From Dasyornis broadbenti (taxonomy: Eukaryota > Chordata > Aves > Passeriformes > Dasyornithidae), in contig VZRN01000521.1 of the NCBI GenBank assembly GCA_013397935.1, positions 1,201,476-1,265,475 of the forward strand: DNA of 64,000 nt, read 5' to 3'. The position numbers and the translations under genes were made by a program. Positions 10,501 to 23,329 of this stretch are shown here, one piece after another (position 1 is the stretch's first letter; every line of letters begins with the position of its first letter). The notes beneath the pieces were generated by a model. That model did no database searches. It had not been told where the DNA came from and saw only the letters and a program-made list of their open reading frames with translations.

Positions 10501-13500
10501 AACAGATTTAGGTCTCTGCAGAGCAGTTGAGGAGTTCTGTGGCTTTGGGGGAATTCCTGAAGGACTCGGTGCTGCTGTGGTGACTTCACTTTCTCTGGAG
10601 CCTGGGAGCATCTCTTCATCGTTGCAACTTAGCATGTGTGCAGTTAAAACAAGCGGGAGTTAGGAAACGCAAAAAGCCCATTGTTCTTCTCCCAGGAGCG
10701 GGTTGTGTTGGGCTCTCCATGAGCCCATTCTGAGCAGTACCAGCTCAAATGCACAACATACAGGCATGCTTTGTACAGGCAGCTTCCTTTTCTGTGTCCA
10801 GGTCAGGTGCCTCATGGCTTTCACTGGCTTTCTCAGATAACCAAGGGTTGCAGAAAGGGGCTGGTGAAGGCATCATTACAATGGAAGAGAATCCCAGCCC
10901 AGGTTATCAGACTATACTTCATTTCCTTATGGCCATGTGTTTTTAGCAAAAGTGGTCTCTATACAGAACATACTACTGTTTTTAGGAAGTTGACTATTTC
11001 TCACTCTACTTGCATACAACAAATGATAGGCAAAAAATGCATGCCATGCAGGAAAGTTTTGCTTAGCATATGCTAAATTAACTGGGGTGAGACTGCTCTG
11101 AAATTCCTGAGTGCTAACAGATATTGGAAAATCCAAAGTGACTACCTGCCAAAAGAGATTTTACATTTCATTTATTGCAAAATAGCTGCAGAAGTCAAAA
11201 GGTCTGTTTATCACAGATGTAAAAAGAGCAAAAAGCCTCATAAACACTGAAAAATAAAATAAGCAGAACTGTTGCCCCCTATGCAGCAAAGCCATCAACA
11301 CCATCACCATGGTGGAAATGGTGAAGAAATGGTAGAAGAGGTTGATGAGATGATTCTGTTAGGTGACACATCAGCTTCTTGCCTGATGGCTGGAAGCATG
11401 GAGGGGTGTTGGACAACAGATAAACACAGGGTATTATCCGCACTTTGTGTTTGGGACCACTCCTTGAGCAATGCTGTGTGATTTGGGGGTGAGGTGTTTC
11501 GTTGGGTTTTTTGAACTTATTTTTAATTTTTTTTTTTTAATCTTTATTTTGTATTATGGGAGTGAATTGTCATGTTCTGAAATGACGGCTGCACTCACCT
11601 GCCACCAGTGTTCAGAACAATTAAACAAAGTGAACTCTCTAATTCTAACCAAATTAATGTAAGCAAGAAGGAGTTGAGAGCAGGAAGAGGAAAAGTGGAG
11701 GGAACCCCTACTACTCAAACATCTGTGTTTTAGTGTACCTCGTGCCATACCTTATCTGCTGGGGAGGAGATTATGGCAGGCAAATGAAAACAAGTACAGA
11801 CACTGTCCACATAAAATTATCCCCAGAGCAGTTTGTGAGCAGGAGGAGCTGGGTCCAGGTCAGCAGGGTTCTACCCATGTGGATTCCTATTCTCTGCTGA
11901 ACTATCAGAGTTCCAACAAGCTGGCACAGCACGAGAGGCTCACTGACAGGCTGGGAGCTTCTCTCAGAATTTAGCTCTGGGACACACATCTCTCCAGATG
12001 GACGTTTACTGGAGAAACGGCTGAGGAATGGTGGATTAAGGGGCTACACACCTCTGCTGTATTATTCCTGTCTTGCCCTGCATTTTCTTCCTTATGGTGC
12101 AGTCTTGCAAAGCAGTTAAGCACGTTGAAGTCAAGCTTGCTAGCAGTTAGTGCAAAGAGTAAGATCTAGTACTTCACCTCAGTTCAAGGCAGCCTTTGTT
12201 AATTTGCTTCATACAGACAAAATGAGTGGAAAGCAGCAGAAGGAATCCAAGCAATGAGATGGGATAAAAGATGGACTGAGATAGCCAGTAATACATAAAT
12301 GAGTTTTGTAGCAGAGGAGAAGACAGATGCTTTGCTTTGATTGTTTATTGTCAGTCTCATTATGACTTTCAAGCTGTCATGTTACTTCAGCTTTATTGGG
12401 TTTGGTTTCTTACCCCAACTTTCAATGCAGATGGTGTCCTGATTGCTCTATTCTCAGGCCAAGTACAGCCTGACCTCTCCCTTTAGTGCAGTAAGTGGCA
12501 TTCAACTCCCCCTTACGCAGGCAGAGGGTGAAGAAGAGGTCAGCAGCCCTAATAATTGTATCTTGGACCTCTTTGTTGGTATGGTTATATGATCTTTTGT
12601 TTTCTGCTTTATGACTGACAAGCTCTCAAAAACCTTCTGGCAACACTCAACTTTTGCAAAACTGATAATTTTAGCTGGGGGAAAACTCTTGGTATTGCTA
12701 GTCTTTTCTTTTCAGTGGGGGCAGCTTTTATAAAATGTGTTATTCCTAATCCAGCCGACCCACATCTAAAACTCTAAATGTATTGAGTTGGAATATTGAA
12801 TTGGAAGTAGTTTGATGCAATCAAGTATCTGGTTGGGCCATGGCAGTATTTTGAGGCAGATGTGGTTTGGATGCTTCATGCCCCTGTGCTCTTTATGGGC
12901 CATTACTGTCAATATTTCTTCTTTTGAGCAACCACATGGTAGGGACTGTGGGGTCTCTTCGAAAGTGCCTTACTGAGAGGGAGGGCTGAGAGGGATACCA
13001 AGCTGTGACACCTGGGAGGTGATGGGCAACTCTTGCTTGGCTCATGTTGCCATCCTTTGTTATAAAAATGCAATCTCCAACTCCTTTCTTTTTCCTTCCT
13101 CTCCTTGTTGCAAGAAAGAAATATTCCAGGTGTTTTAGAGCTAAAATTCTCACTTTTTAACTTCTTTTTATTTATACTGGAGGCAGACTTGTGCCTCCAT
13201 AACAGAGCTGAATCCTAAGATGGTGGTGGAAGTTCCCAAGTTGAAGTCAGTCTACATTTCAGTGCTATCAGTTGTTAATGCCTCTTTTGATTTTTGAGGG
13301 CTTTTGGAGTAGAGATACAGGGAATATCCATTCTATATTCTTAAATTCTCTCACTCTATGTGATCTCTGTGATCAGAAGTGCCTATCACAAGATGTTCAG
13401 TCCTAAGGGAAGGACAGAGAAACAGTAGCAAAATAGGTAAGATTTGACCAAACTTCCTTAAATTTCAAACACTTGGACTTATTTTTCTCATCCTCTCAAG

Positions 13501-13916
13501 ACCTTCAGGGAACTAATTCTTGAGGTTTAACAGAAAGAAATGTCTGATCATTCTCTTCGTATCATCCAGGCCTCAAGTCATACACAATATCCTAAAAGCA
13601 GCTTTGTGTACATATAAGAAAAGGATCTGTTGCCTTTGTCATGCAGCCCAGAATTCTATTTGGTTTTCTCTTTGGTTGCTGCATTTTCCCTTAACCACAC
13701 ACTAAATCTGATGTGCGTTATCACTCCCTGATCTCATTACTTCCTTCCTTGAACTCGCACATTGCTTGAACTGTCTTAGAGGGTAGAATGCCCTTAAATG
13801 AGTCCGTAATTCAGTTCCAGTAATAACTTTACATATTTGTCTGAGGTTTTTTTAGTGTCCTTATGAGAACCTAGTCAGTCCTGTGCTCCTGTCATCTATT
13901 GAGAGTGACCTGGACT
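10501..13916. other. Non-coding spacer
   Basis: No gene recognised. A plus-strand frame at 11272-11481 encodes a His-rich then acidic peptide (HQHHHH near its start); it begins at a TTG, with the first ATG at 11281. It has no homologue I know. A ten-base palindrome CACCATGGTG lies at about 11304-11313. T-rich runs lie at about 11520-11540. Confidence 0.6.
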
Positions 13917-13949
13917 GGTTTTGTTTTTGGTTGGTTGGTTGTTTTTTTC
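13917..13949. repeat. T/G-rich tract with (GGTT)n
   Basis: A short G/T-only run with about four GGTT units followed by T7. It belongs to the same low-complexity class as the A/C-rich tracts seen elsewhere, on the opposite strand. Confidence 0.8.
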
Positions 13950-14625
13950 ATAAAACCTCTCTCCCATATGGAATTGCAGCCAAGGGCTGTGATGCTTTGA
14001 GCAGTGGCTTGGTGGTACAGGGCCAGCACTTTCCGGGAAGACCAGACCTCCCTCCCACAGTGCTGCACCTATCCACAGTAAACCTGAAACCTCATGGAAA
14101 CCCTTGGCTTTGCTGGTGCTGCCTGTTTGCTTTCTGTCTAGTCAGATGGCCTGTTCCTTTCTCAGAATACTGGTTTTGCCCTGCCTAAATTGCCTAACCA
14201 TGGTTGTGCTACCACATGTACAAAACAGGGATGCTGGAAAATCCGTAGCTCTTCTCTGACGTGAGGAGACATTGAACACACTTCCAAATATGGAGAAAAG
14301 TAAGGTGTTTTTTAAAAATGCTGTGATCTGTAATGCTAAATATAGGCAGAATGATAATAAAAAGAAGGTTCTATAGGTTTTGCCAAGCTCACTGGCTTAA
14401 ATAATTCTCTCATTCTGTGTTTATTTAATGATTGCCAGGCGTGTTTCATGGCACAAAAAGTAATTTTGAAGAGGAGACTTTTAAATTCATTTTTTTTTTT
14501 CTATCTAGAAATCAACAGGATATCAAAATATTCACAGTATCTTATTATTCCAAATATGTAACACAGTCTTATCTTTTTTTTTTTCCTTTTTTAAATTTTA
14601 GAGATACCACTGTGATATTCAGGTG
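13950..14625. other. Non-coding spacer
   Basis: No gene recognised. T-rich runs occur at about 14490-14500 and 14574-14592. Confidence 0.65.
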
Positions 14626-14830
14626 CTGAAAAATAACTGAAAAAATAACTGAAAAATAAAAAAAAACAAAAATCAAATCAAAACAAAACAAAACCAAAAA
14701 CAAAACAAAAAAAAAAAAAAAAAAACAAGAAAAAACCCCCAAAAGAACAACCAACCAAGCAAAAAACACCCAAACAAAAAGAATCCCAAACCGAACAAAA
14801 AACCCCAACCAAACAGAAAACCAGCAAAAA
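14626..14830. repeat. A/C-rich low-complexity block, about 200 bp
   Basis: It begins with a tandem motif: CTGAAAAATAA occurs three times at about 14626-14659 with small variations. It then becomes nearly pure A and C (AAAAC, CAAA and CCAA units and an A-run of about 19), with almost no T to about 14830. The hydrophobic minus-strand frame across it (14808-14569) is a product of the T/G-rich complement, not a gene. Confidence 0.85.
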
Positions 14831-15111
14831 CTTGAGTCCTTAGGAAGTGGTGGAATTAAGGATAGCTGCTAATTTGTGGGCACTCAGAAACAGAACTGTG
14901 ACCCTGGAACAAATATAATGTTAATACAAGAGGCAGAAGGGCAGATCTCAGATTTATGAACAAACACTGACCCATTTCAATCTCTGTTGCTTGAAAACAG
15001 ATCAGCTTATTAAAATACATACAGAGAAAGGGGAAGCTGGCTCCTGGGCATAACAGTGCACATAAATTCCAATACAAAGTGAATTTTCATTCTGAAGTTG
15101 TTCTTTGTTAA
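14831..15111. other. Non-coding spacer
   Basis: Nothing recognised. Confidence 0.65.
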
Positions 15112-15773
15112 ATGACACCAAAGCTAGAGGCTCGTGTAATGGAAAAAGTACTGGTCTTGGATAAATTCAGAAGTGGGTGCCGTCCTAGCAGAAAGCCAAG
15201 TTTTTGCTATAGCTCTTTATGTGCAGAGCATAAATTACTTCTCTTGAGGATCATGAGTCCTTTTCTCTTAGAGGTGGGTGTAGGATGCTCTGTGACAAAC
15301 ATCTCTCTGGCTCCTGAGGCTGCATGGTTAAAGCCTCTTGTGGAGTCCCAGAGATGTGCCCCAGCCTCCAGACAGCCTTTGGCCCGGGGCCAGCGCTCTC
15401 TGTCAGGGCGTCTGTCCAGTGTCAGGAGACAGCAGCAGGCAAACACAGAGGGGACACACAAACACTCCCTTGTGTGCCACAGGCCAGAGAAGCTACTGTG
15501 CTTCACCCAACCTTTGGGCCTGCCAGCCCTCCATCAACCACAGCTATGCTCTCCATCAAAGAACAAAACTTTGGGACATCTCTCAATGGTGTTGGCTTTC
15601 CAGAAGCACAAAGGATACCCACGAGGCATTTCCAGAGATCCTTAAGTGTGGTTATAGCCCCGGAAGGCTACTCTTGTGGAATCCAAATCCTGCTGGAATC
15701 AGAGACCTTTTCATGTAGAAGAATGGTTGAAATGAGCTTTAGGTCTTTCACAGACACTCACTGTCTGTTCTGA
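15112..15773 (+). other. GC-richer patch with overlapping open frames
   Basis: Three plus-strand frames are open over much of this stretch: 15112-15645 (177 codons), 15324-15773 (149) and 15338-15718 (126). There is also a minus-strand frame at 15506-15207. None shows a domain, signal peptide or membrane pattern that I recognise. Simultaneous openness in several phases is what a locally stop-poor, C/G-rich composition gives, so I do not call a gene. An exon of an unannotated transcript cannot be excluded. Confidence 0.5.
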
Positions 15774-16422
15774 AAACAGTCAGTTGTGCAGTGAGCCACT
15801 TGCTCCGTACTCGGGTTAATCCAACCAGCTTTCAGGTAGTGATCTTGCAGTACAAAGAGCTACATCATTGTTTCTTCTGGACAATAAACCATCTTAAACC
15901 TAGAAGTGGAATCTTACTTCTCCTCTCTTGAAACAGACTCAATAGCCTGACCACACACGTGGTATTTTTGTTTCTGAAATAGAAATTACTTTGTTTCAGG
16001 TGCTTTTCTCTTCCCTCTCTTAAGAAGCAGAAGTCCAAACACATCAAAGCCTACCTAACTTTGTCTGCCCAGTGGATGGGAGGGAGAAAAACAGAGAATC
16101 CAGAGTGCAGCTGGGATGAAGTGTGTGCTGTGAGTACGATTAAATGATTGTGAATTATGAAGATTGTTTCTGTTTACTATGTGTTCCATCATAAAGCTTT
16201 ATGGAAAACATTCCTGGAGAGGAATAGGTGAATAAGGTATTCCTACCATGAGCACTTCAGGTTCAGAAGTTCACCTTTAATATGAACATTGCAAGTTTTT
16301 TTTTTTTTTTTTCCCCACACTGAAAGAGATACTTCTTTCTTATTTAATATAAAATGTGCTCAGCAGCCTGTCCTAGAGGTTTCTTGATCTGTCTTTACTT
16401 CTGCTCAGAAGACAAATGTCTG
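15774..16422. other. Non-coding spacer
   Basis: Nothing recognised apart from a T17 run at 16296-16312. Confidence 0.65.
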
Positions 16423-17154
16423 CTACTCTCCAAACTTGAGCGAGATATTGAAATATAAATGTACCACCTCCTCTGCACAGGCAAGTAGGAATGAAGGAGG
16501 GCAAAAACTCATAGGCCACACAGAAAAAACCTTCCCAAAGTGCAGAATGGCCACTCTTGATCTGCCTCTTCTAAGTATAAACAGCCACATCAAGAAAGTG
16601 ACAGAAAAAAACTCATCTGTTTCTCTGTTGGAGTAATGCAAAGAGAGAGTAACACCAGTCCTAAAAGACATTTGAGTGCTTAACAATGAAATTAGGTTCT
16701 CTGTCTTTGAAGCTTCGTTAAATCCCCTTGACCACATATGTCCAAGAGTTAACATTCCTTTACTAACCTGGCCCCAAGCCCTAGCCAGTGCAATGCTCTT
16801 GACAGACATGCTAATGTTTCCTATTGGTATTACAACTAATTTATCTAAAGAGACATTTGCCACTTGACAAATGTGTCTGCTCAAGGGTAGACTGAAGAAG
16901 TAATCTAAATATACATTTTCAAAATTACCAGAAACCTTGTTTCCTTTGTACTTCCACTTCTTCCAGCCTACTTGAAGCCCAGAGCAGGTGGATTTTTCTG
17001 GGGGGGGAATGAAATTTGAATGAATTTTCTTTTTCTCTTTGTTGGTGACCTGAAAGCCTAAGGATGGAAGCAGGAATTGCAAGCCACTTATGAAAATGCA
17101 AGACTGGTGCCATAAAGCAGCAGCCACCTCTTCTAGTACAATTTTCTCTCTCAT
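16423..17154 (-). other. Longest open frame, 243 residues, unrecognised
   Basis: Reading on the minus strand from the ATG at 17154-17152, the frame is open for 243 residues to the stop at 16423. The same frame stays open back to about 17217 if no ATG is required (a TTG lies at 17193). The predicted protein has a Lys-rich N-terminal half, a hydrophobic stretch (FFSVTFLMWLFIL) about 50 residues from the end, and a hydrophobic C-terminal part. It lacks any domain, signal peptide or retroviral motif I recognise. Overlapping plus-strand frames (16436-16636, 16676-16867) are short. At roughly 6% stop codons in random AT-rich sequence, a frame this long is unlikely but not impossible. There is no promoter, intron or polyadenylation evidence. 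It may be chance, a decayed gene or an unannotated exon. Confidence 0.25.
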
Positions 17155-17217
17155 CAGTGTACTGAAGTTTTTCCTGAAGCTGGGTGTGACCAAGATGAGA
17201 GAGGAGCAAAAATGTGT

Positions 17218-17540
17218 TTACTTTTTGGTATTGGCTTTTTTTTGTTTAATGATCTTTAGGGAATACAGGTAAAAATCTGTGTTCAAATTACAGGAAAAAG
17301 CTGGCATGCTTAAAACAAATTCTTCTGAGCTTAATAAATCCACAAAATATGCAAACATCTCTTATACTGCCTGGAAATGTGGGAGAAGGGAGCACTTACT
17401 GAATGACCAGGAATTGCATTTTTAAGTGTGTTTTGCGTGTTTCTTATTATGTAAGAAACATATGGGAACAAGACTGAAATTTCTTGTGAATCCACCCCAT
17501 AAAATCTAATCCTGGCAATCATTTATCAAGAGACATTTTT
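17218..17540. other. Non-coding spacer
   Basis: Nothing recognised. Confidence 0.65.
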
Positions 17541-17765
17541 TTATGGAACAACATTACAGACCTGGATGAACTGTCCTTCCAGTGCTTTATCCGCTGTGCT
17601 TTCATGTTAACAAAGAAAAGGATTATGTTACAAAATAAACAAGTCTCCTAATGAATACAAACTATTCTCCACTGTGCTGATAACAAATAGGCCAAGGTTA
17701 AAGAGCTAAATAAAGAATGTTGCCCTGAAATGCAGTAATGACAATTGTGACTTATCATGATCCAT
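17541..17765. promoter_or_regulatory. Weak candidate conserved non-coding element
   Basis: An AT-rich stretch with a GTTAACAAAG (FOX/HNF1-like) site at about 17607, a CCTAATGAAT homeodomain-like site at about 17647, and CCAAGGTTAAAG, a nuclear-receptor half-site-like motif, at about 17692. The calls rest only on motif reading; conservation is unknown. Confidence 0.25.
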
Positions 17766-18523
17766 TAAACAGAGCTGCTCTTTTCTCTTTTTCCTTTGGG
17801 GAATTTGGCAAAAAGATTGGTTTTGCAGCCTCAGAGCTATACCACTGCTACAGTCACTCCTGGTCTTGTTGGCATGATAAATTAGCTCACATAGGCAAGA
17901 GATCATTTTTGGCATTCATTAAATCACTATTACAGGTCCACTCTTTTTGCTTCTTGCTCTAAGCTTTGCCACCCACTTTTTCTGCTGAAAAAGCTCAAAT
18001 AGCAGGCTGCAAAACTTTTGTGAAGAGTAGCAGGAAAGAGGCAGCAAGAACAAGACATTGTACATGGGGGTGTCTTCAAGGCTGTAGCCGTTTGATCTAT
18101 ATTTCATGGGGATGTAATTCTTGAAGGACAGAGCCTTGGGTATATACATGCAAGTACAGTATGCTTTCAGGATGCTTTAAACCCCATTTTTTATAGTGGA
18201 AAGAAATGAGTAGTTAGTCCTACTGAGGACAATTCTGCGCAGGAACCATCCAAAGCACATGGTCCTGGTTCTGCATCCTGACAGCATTTGCTATTGCATT
18301 CACTGTGAGTTTGAGCCGGAAAAAAGGCAGCACAGGAAGACCCACAACTCCTTAAAAGCTGCAGGGGAACTGTAATAGTGACAGTAATGTTACTGCAGTC
18401 ACAAGTGGTTTTTTCTCCAGAGCTGGTCTCTGAACTGTGTGTCTGTTCTCCCGTAGCAGCCAAAGCCATAGTGGATATTTGTTATAGGAGGAGCTGGATC
18501 CAACAAGCCAAACAAGCAGGGGA
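17766..18523. other. Non-coding spacer
   Basis: No gene recognised; short frames only. Confidence 0.65.
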
Positions 18524-18549
18524 TTTTTTGTTTTGTTTTGTTTGTTTTT
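18524..18549. repeat. (TTTTG)n microsatellite-like tract
   Basis: About four TTTTG or TTTG units in a T/G-only run. It is simple sequence. Confidence 0.85.
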
Positions 18550-21500
18550 CCTTTGTCCTTGGCTCCATGCAGTGCATTGGGCTTGGAAGATGGATTATTT
18601 TCTCAGGTCTGCCACAGACTCCCTCTGCATACTGGACAGAGATGGGTATTGCCAAAATGCCAAAACCACGTGTGACACAGGGGCATGTGGCACACAAAGG
18701 AGCTAAAATACCCCTAATCTCCCTCCAGTGATAAGGATGAGCCTGATTGTACCTAATGTGCTTCAAAACCCTATCTATGACTGGATATGATAGCAGTCCT
18801 CCTTTCCTACTCTCTGTCTGCCATTTAAACTGGTAATTCCTTAGGACAACTTGTGACCCCTGAGTTACAGGTATCTCATACATTTATCCATGAGATTAAC
18901 AAGGGTGTTTGAGTGCTTTTAAAGGAATATGATAGTAAGTGTCTCTCTTCCTATCCATGTCTCTCACCCATACAAAGCCTGGGGCAATCAAGCAGTGATT
19001 CTAAACAGTCCTGTCCTGACTGGTTTGTGTTCATTTCCTTTACTCTGTTCTTCTTTCAGGTCAGCACAGAAGAAACCAAACAGCTGGTTTCAGCAAGATG
19101 CCCCTTTCCTTTTCCTGCTCTCATGAACTGGCAGCATGCTTAAATATAAAACTTCGTGATTTACAAAGTGCTCTAGGAATCATCAGAGAAAACATGCCAT
19201 AGAAAGGGATGTTATAATGATGATGATATGATTATAAAGATCTGATTCTGTTAATTGCTGTTTACAAGTTACAGGACAATTGGGAAATAAGTTTGAAATT
19301 ACATGAAATTTGAGACAAGAAATTTTTAGAAAGCTGTATTGTCCTGTGGTGGATTTCATTCAATGAATTTTTAGAAGGAAGAAAAGTCATACTAACCCAT
19401 TTCAGTTTCTGGATATAGTATATCATTTTAGATTAATGCTTTTAACATTTCAAGGTGCCATTCTGGAATACAATGATCTATGGTATTCATCAATTTCAAC
19501 ATCTTTTATTATAAATTAAGAATAGTACCCCCCAAAAGCTCTCAAATCAAATTTGTCATTTGAAATAATAAAAGTAAAGTGTGTCACTCTGACTGACCGT
19601 ATTTCATGACACCTTTTCTGATTCTTCCCAGCTGTGGTACTGCTGTCATTGTTATTAAGATGGCACAAAATAAAAACAAAAACAAAAGTAGAGAGGTTGG
19701 AAAATGTGTACAACATTAAAATACTTGGGTATTTTCTACCTTGTCTGGAGAATTCACCTGTAAAAAGTAATCAAGACCAGCACAATGTCCTGGAAACATT
19801 TTCTAGATCAATTTGGAGACTCCAGGTATCTCAGAATATGACTGCAATGCCTGTATTCCCAGGTTTTCCTTTCTGATGACTGTAGTCAGAACGCTTCCTT
19901 GCATGCTGGGCTTCATTCTGTTTATCAAAATTTTTACTCCTCTCCAGCATTTGCACTGTAAGCTCTTTGTAGCCAATTTCTATTATATATTTCTACAGGC
20001 TTTCAGGGACATTTTTCTTTGAGCTGTTAAGCAGGAGGAAGGAATAGCTTTCCGTTGTGTTTCAGGCACCTGCCCTCAATGGATCTTGACCCTTGAGTGG
20101 TATTTCTGCTGTTTCCGACAATTTCAATCTACACTTGTGGAAATTCATTCTGGTGTGATTCCACTTTTTCTATAATGCTCTTCTCCACTAGAATTTCACC
20201 CCTGGTGTTCAGTCACCCCTCACGGGGACCATAATCCAACCCCTGCTAATGTACAGACAAACCTGGCTCAGGTCCCGCGCTTCCAGCTAGATAACATCAC
20301 CTTGGGTAGTAAAAGGCAGTGAAGTACCAAACAGTGTAAATTTTTGGTAGAAGATGCCTGATCTGCTGCTTTTGCCATTCCATGCTCTGGAATGGGTTTG
20401 AAGCCTTTCAGAAAACAGCTGGAGAATAACTTTCTCCAGCAGTCACAACATCTAGCCTCTAGTGGCACCATTCCTGCGTTTTCCTGAAAAGTCCATTGAT
20501 TTCTTGAAATTGTGATAATCTGCATTCACTCCATGTCCTCAGTAGGGTTTGGATAATTGTGACTGAACTCTGAAATGCATTTCTGATTAGCCCTTTCATT
20601 TTAATGGAGTGTAGAGGCAGAAAAGTAGCATGAGACTCCGGTTTTAACCCTGTCCTTTCTAGAAGGGTATGCTGTGGTTTTTCTACCATTTTACTCTCTT
20701 CACAGTGCTTGTCATGAAGCTGGGTTGATATTGCGCTGCTTCTGTTCTTATTTGGTATGTGAATGAGGTGTCACAATTTCATTGCCTTGTGTACTGTGTT
20801 CCTGTATCTATAGAAATATCTGCATTTTACATACATCTCAGAGAGAGTAAGGATACAGGCATGGAATGTAAAGTATCTTATACTCTCCCAGCTTACCAAA
20901 GTCTGTTCAGATGGAATTGTTGCCTCTGGCTTTTTACTTAAACTCTTGTAATACAACCCAAAAACTGGAGCTGATTTGCAAAGATCCTGCTCAGCATTCT
21001 TATATTGTCAAATTTAAATAAACTATTAAATCTGATTACTGGCAGAAAAAAATCCAGTTCATCATGTCTCTCTTTATTTTAAACAAGACTGGCACATTAT
21101 ACCTTTATGCTTTTATTGTTTAATAGAGCTATCTAAGTATGCCTGTGGCCCTCATCACCATCGTATGGAAGTGCTTCCAAAGTACTTAATAGAAATTACA
21201 ACAACAACCTCTCTTTCAGTGATGAACTGAAGCTCTGCAAATCATGCTCTTTCCCTGGGTTCTTCTGCAGGAAGGTCAGCAACCTTCATTTCCTTCTTAC
21301 GCCTCTCCTCACCTGCCCTTGGGAGTAGCCATCTCCTTTTTGGCTTTCATTACTCCAGCCAAGGTAAATAATACAGAGACCTTGTTATTAATGTTCTCAT
21401 TTAAAAATCTATTATGGTATTTAGAATGATGAGGTCTGACTCTAAGTCAAGGGAAGATTAATTACATGACACTAGTGAAAACGGGATGTGACAGTCTTTG

Positions 21501-23303
21501 GACTGATACAGCGAACTGTCCCAATAAATCTGAGCTTACACAGTTGCCACAGTGTGCACTATGTGCCAGCATTCAAAATCTTCCTCTCTAGTCATAAGCA
21601 GTTACCAGGATGTCACTTAATTATCTCTTTGAGGCATTACTATGGCAAGAGGAAAAGCATTTCTTAATATATGTTCCCAGGGAGAAGGATGTAAGGAACA
21701 TCTCCTTGAAAGAAAAGATACTGTTGGCCCAGCCTTCTCTTTTTCATTCTTTTCCTTTTAATTTTTGGTACCCGAAGTAAAATATGGGAATAGTACTGGC
21801 TTGCAATCCTAACTGGTAAGCAAGTTACACCACTTACAAGGCAGATATTGCCCTTACTGTACTGTCCCTTCATCTTTCAGCACCTGTTGCTCCAAAAGCT
21901 CTCTCCTGCTGGTCTGCAGTTTCCTCACACTGGGTTTTGGCCTATAAAGATCTACATCGCCTAGGGTCTGCCTCTGGAAAAAGTTGCCATTTCCTCCTTT
22001 AGCAGTTGTGGATGGCCTGATTTAAACTCACTGAAGTTTATATGTATTTATGTAGCTATAAATAAACTCTTGGTTTATGCAGTCTGCGATGAGTAATCAG
22101 CTGGGTCAGCACATAACAGCATGTGGAGCAGCAACAGAAACTTTCATGCCTCTAATGCCAGGGGACTTTACCCCCAAAGTCCTCCAGCAATCTGCTGAAA
22201 ATGCCTATTAAAAGTTGCTCCACTTAAGCTTCATGCCCTATTCAGCTGCCAGGTGAGACAAAACCAATTTGTGTGGCTGAGCAGGCAGACACTCAAGGTA
22301 GACAAAAAGGATGATGAGAAGGAGAGAACTGCCCATGGGTAGGAAGATCTTTTTACAGCTATCAGAACCATTTGTGGGTCTGATGGATGCTCCTCTCCAA
22401 CTACCACGTCCTCAGACTGCCCACTCTGCAGATGCTGACTTCCTTCCTTTCACTTGTACTGGATGTCACATTAATTTGTGCATGGCCACAGCCTGACTCC
22501 GGGGGCAGAAACCTTCACCATGGGGACAAGGGCCAGCCATTTGCATGCATTTATTTATCTCTGAGAGGATGAGTACAGGTAAAGAAAACCACCCCAAGCA
22601 AAAATGAAAATTAGCATTGGTTTTGCTTCAACAACCTCAGGCAACCTGAGACCTGGCTCTAGCCTGCTCCAGCTGCACCTAGGCAGCTCTCCAGGCCCCT
22701 AAGCTCTGCAGCGCCAGTGTGGCTCCACTGCAGTCTCTAATTCTGTCCCCAGCACCAGCAGTGCTCTGATGTAAAGCTTTGTCTTCCTTGCTCTGCTAAA
22801 TTTCTCTTTTTGTGGCAAAGTGAACCTAAGATGAACAAGACGACTTGGAGAAAAATACCTGCCTGTTTAAAATCTGTAGTGTGTCGCTGATCACAGTGGG
22901 GAAAGCCTCAGATAACATAAACTTCAAGAGACAGCTTATGTTGGAAGATGTGTGTTGTGCCAGATCTTGAGAGCTGTAAAAGACTGAGTTTCAGTAAATT
23001 AATTCTAAATTAATTTTGAATGCACTTGTGTTTGTAAAGTAAGGCTTTACTGAGTGAACAATATCTTAATTCAGCAGCCACCCCTTGCTCTCTTTCTGGA
23101 ATTACTCTATATTTATGAATATTATTTGTAGAAAATTAAAAGAAAAGGAGAAACCTCAACTGCACATGAAAGTTTTCATTTGAAAATTTGAAGTTGTCAT
23201 TTGAATGACAGGGATTTCAGTTCAGGTTTCTCCTTTGAAAAAAGTCCCATAGCTTTTTTTTCAATGTGGAGGTTACAAGAACAGAAGGATATCAGCACCT
23301 GAT
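18550..23303. other. Non-coding spacer
   Basis: No gene recognised in nearly 5 kb. Minus-strand frames up to 133 codons (18883-18482) show no family features. A short AAAAC-type tract lies at 19666-19688. A weakly MIR-like patch at about 21165-21240 was considered and not called. Confidence 0.6.
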
Positions 23304-23329
23304 GGAGAGGAGGGAGGAAGGGAGGGAGA
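23304..23329 (+). repeat. Polypurine tract (GGA/GGGA-rich)
   Basis: 26 consecutive purines with GGAGG and GGGA units. It could form a triplex or a two-tetrad G-quadruplex. It has too few GGG runs for a standard three-tetrad motif. Confidence 0.7.

Noticed and set aside
14569..14808. Hydrophobic minus-strand peptide resembling membrane segments
   Set aside because: It is the translation of the T/G-rich complement of a low-complexity tract.
15112..15773. 177-codon plus-strand frame as a protein gene
   Set aside because: Other plus-strand frames and a minus-strand frame are open over the same bases, and no domain or splice structure is visible. Local composition explains it better.
21165..21240. 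MIR-like fragment
   Set aside because: Only scattered similarity (ACAACAACC, GATGAACTGAAGC), with a large deletion needed to align it.
23293..23315. REST/NRSF-like site (TCAGCACC followed by GGAGAG)
   Set aside because: The half-site spacing does not fit the canonical site and the right half is incomplete.
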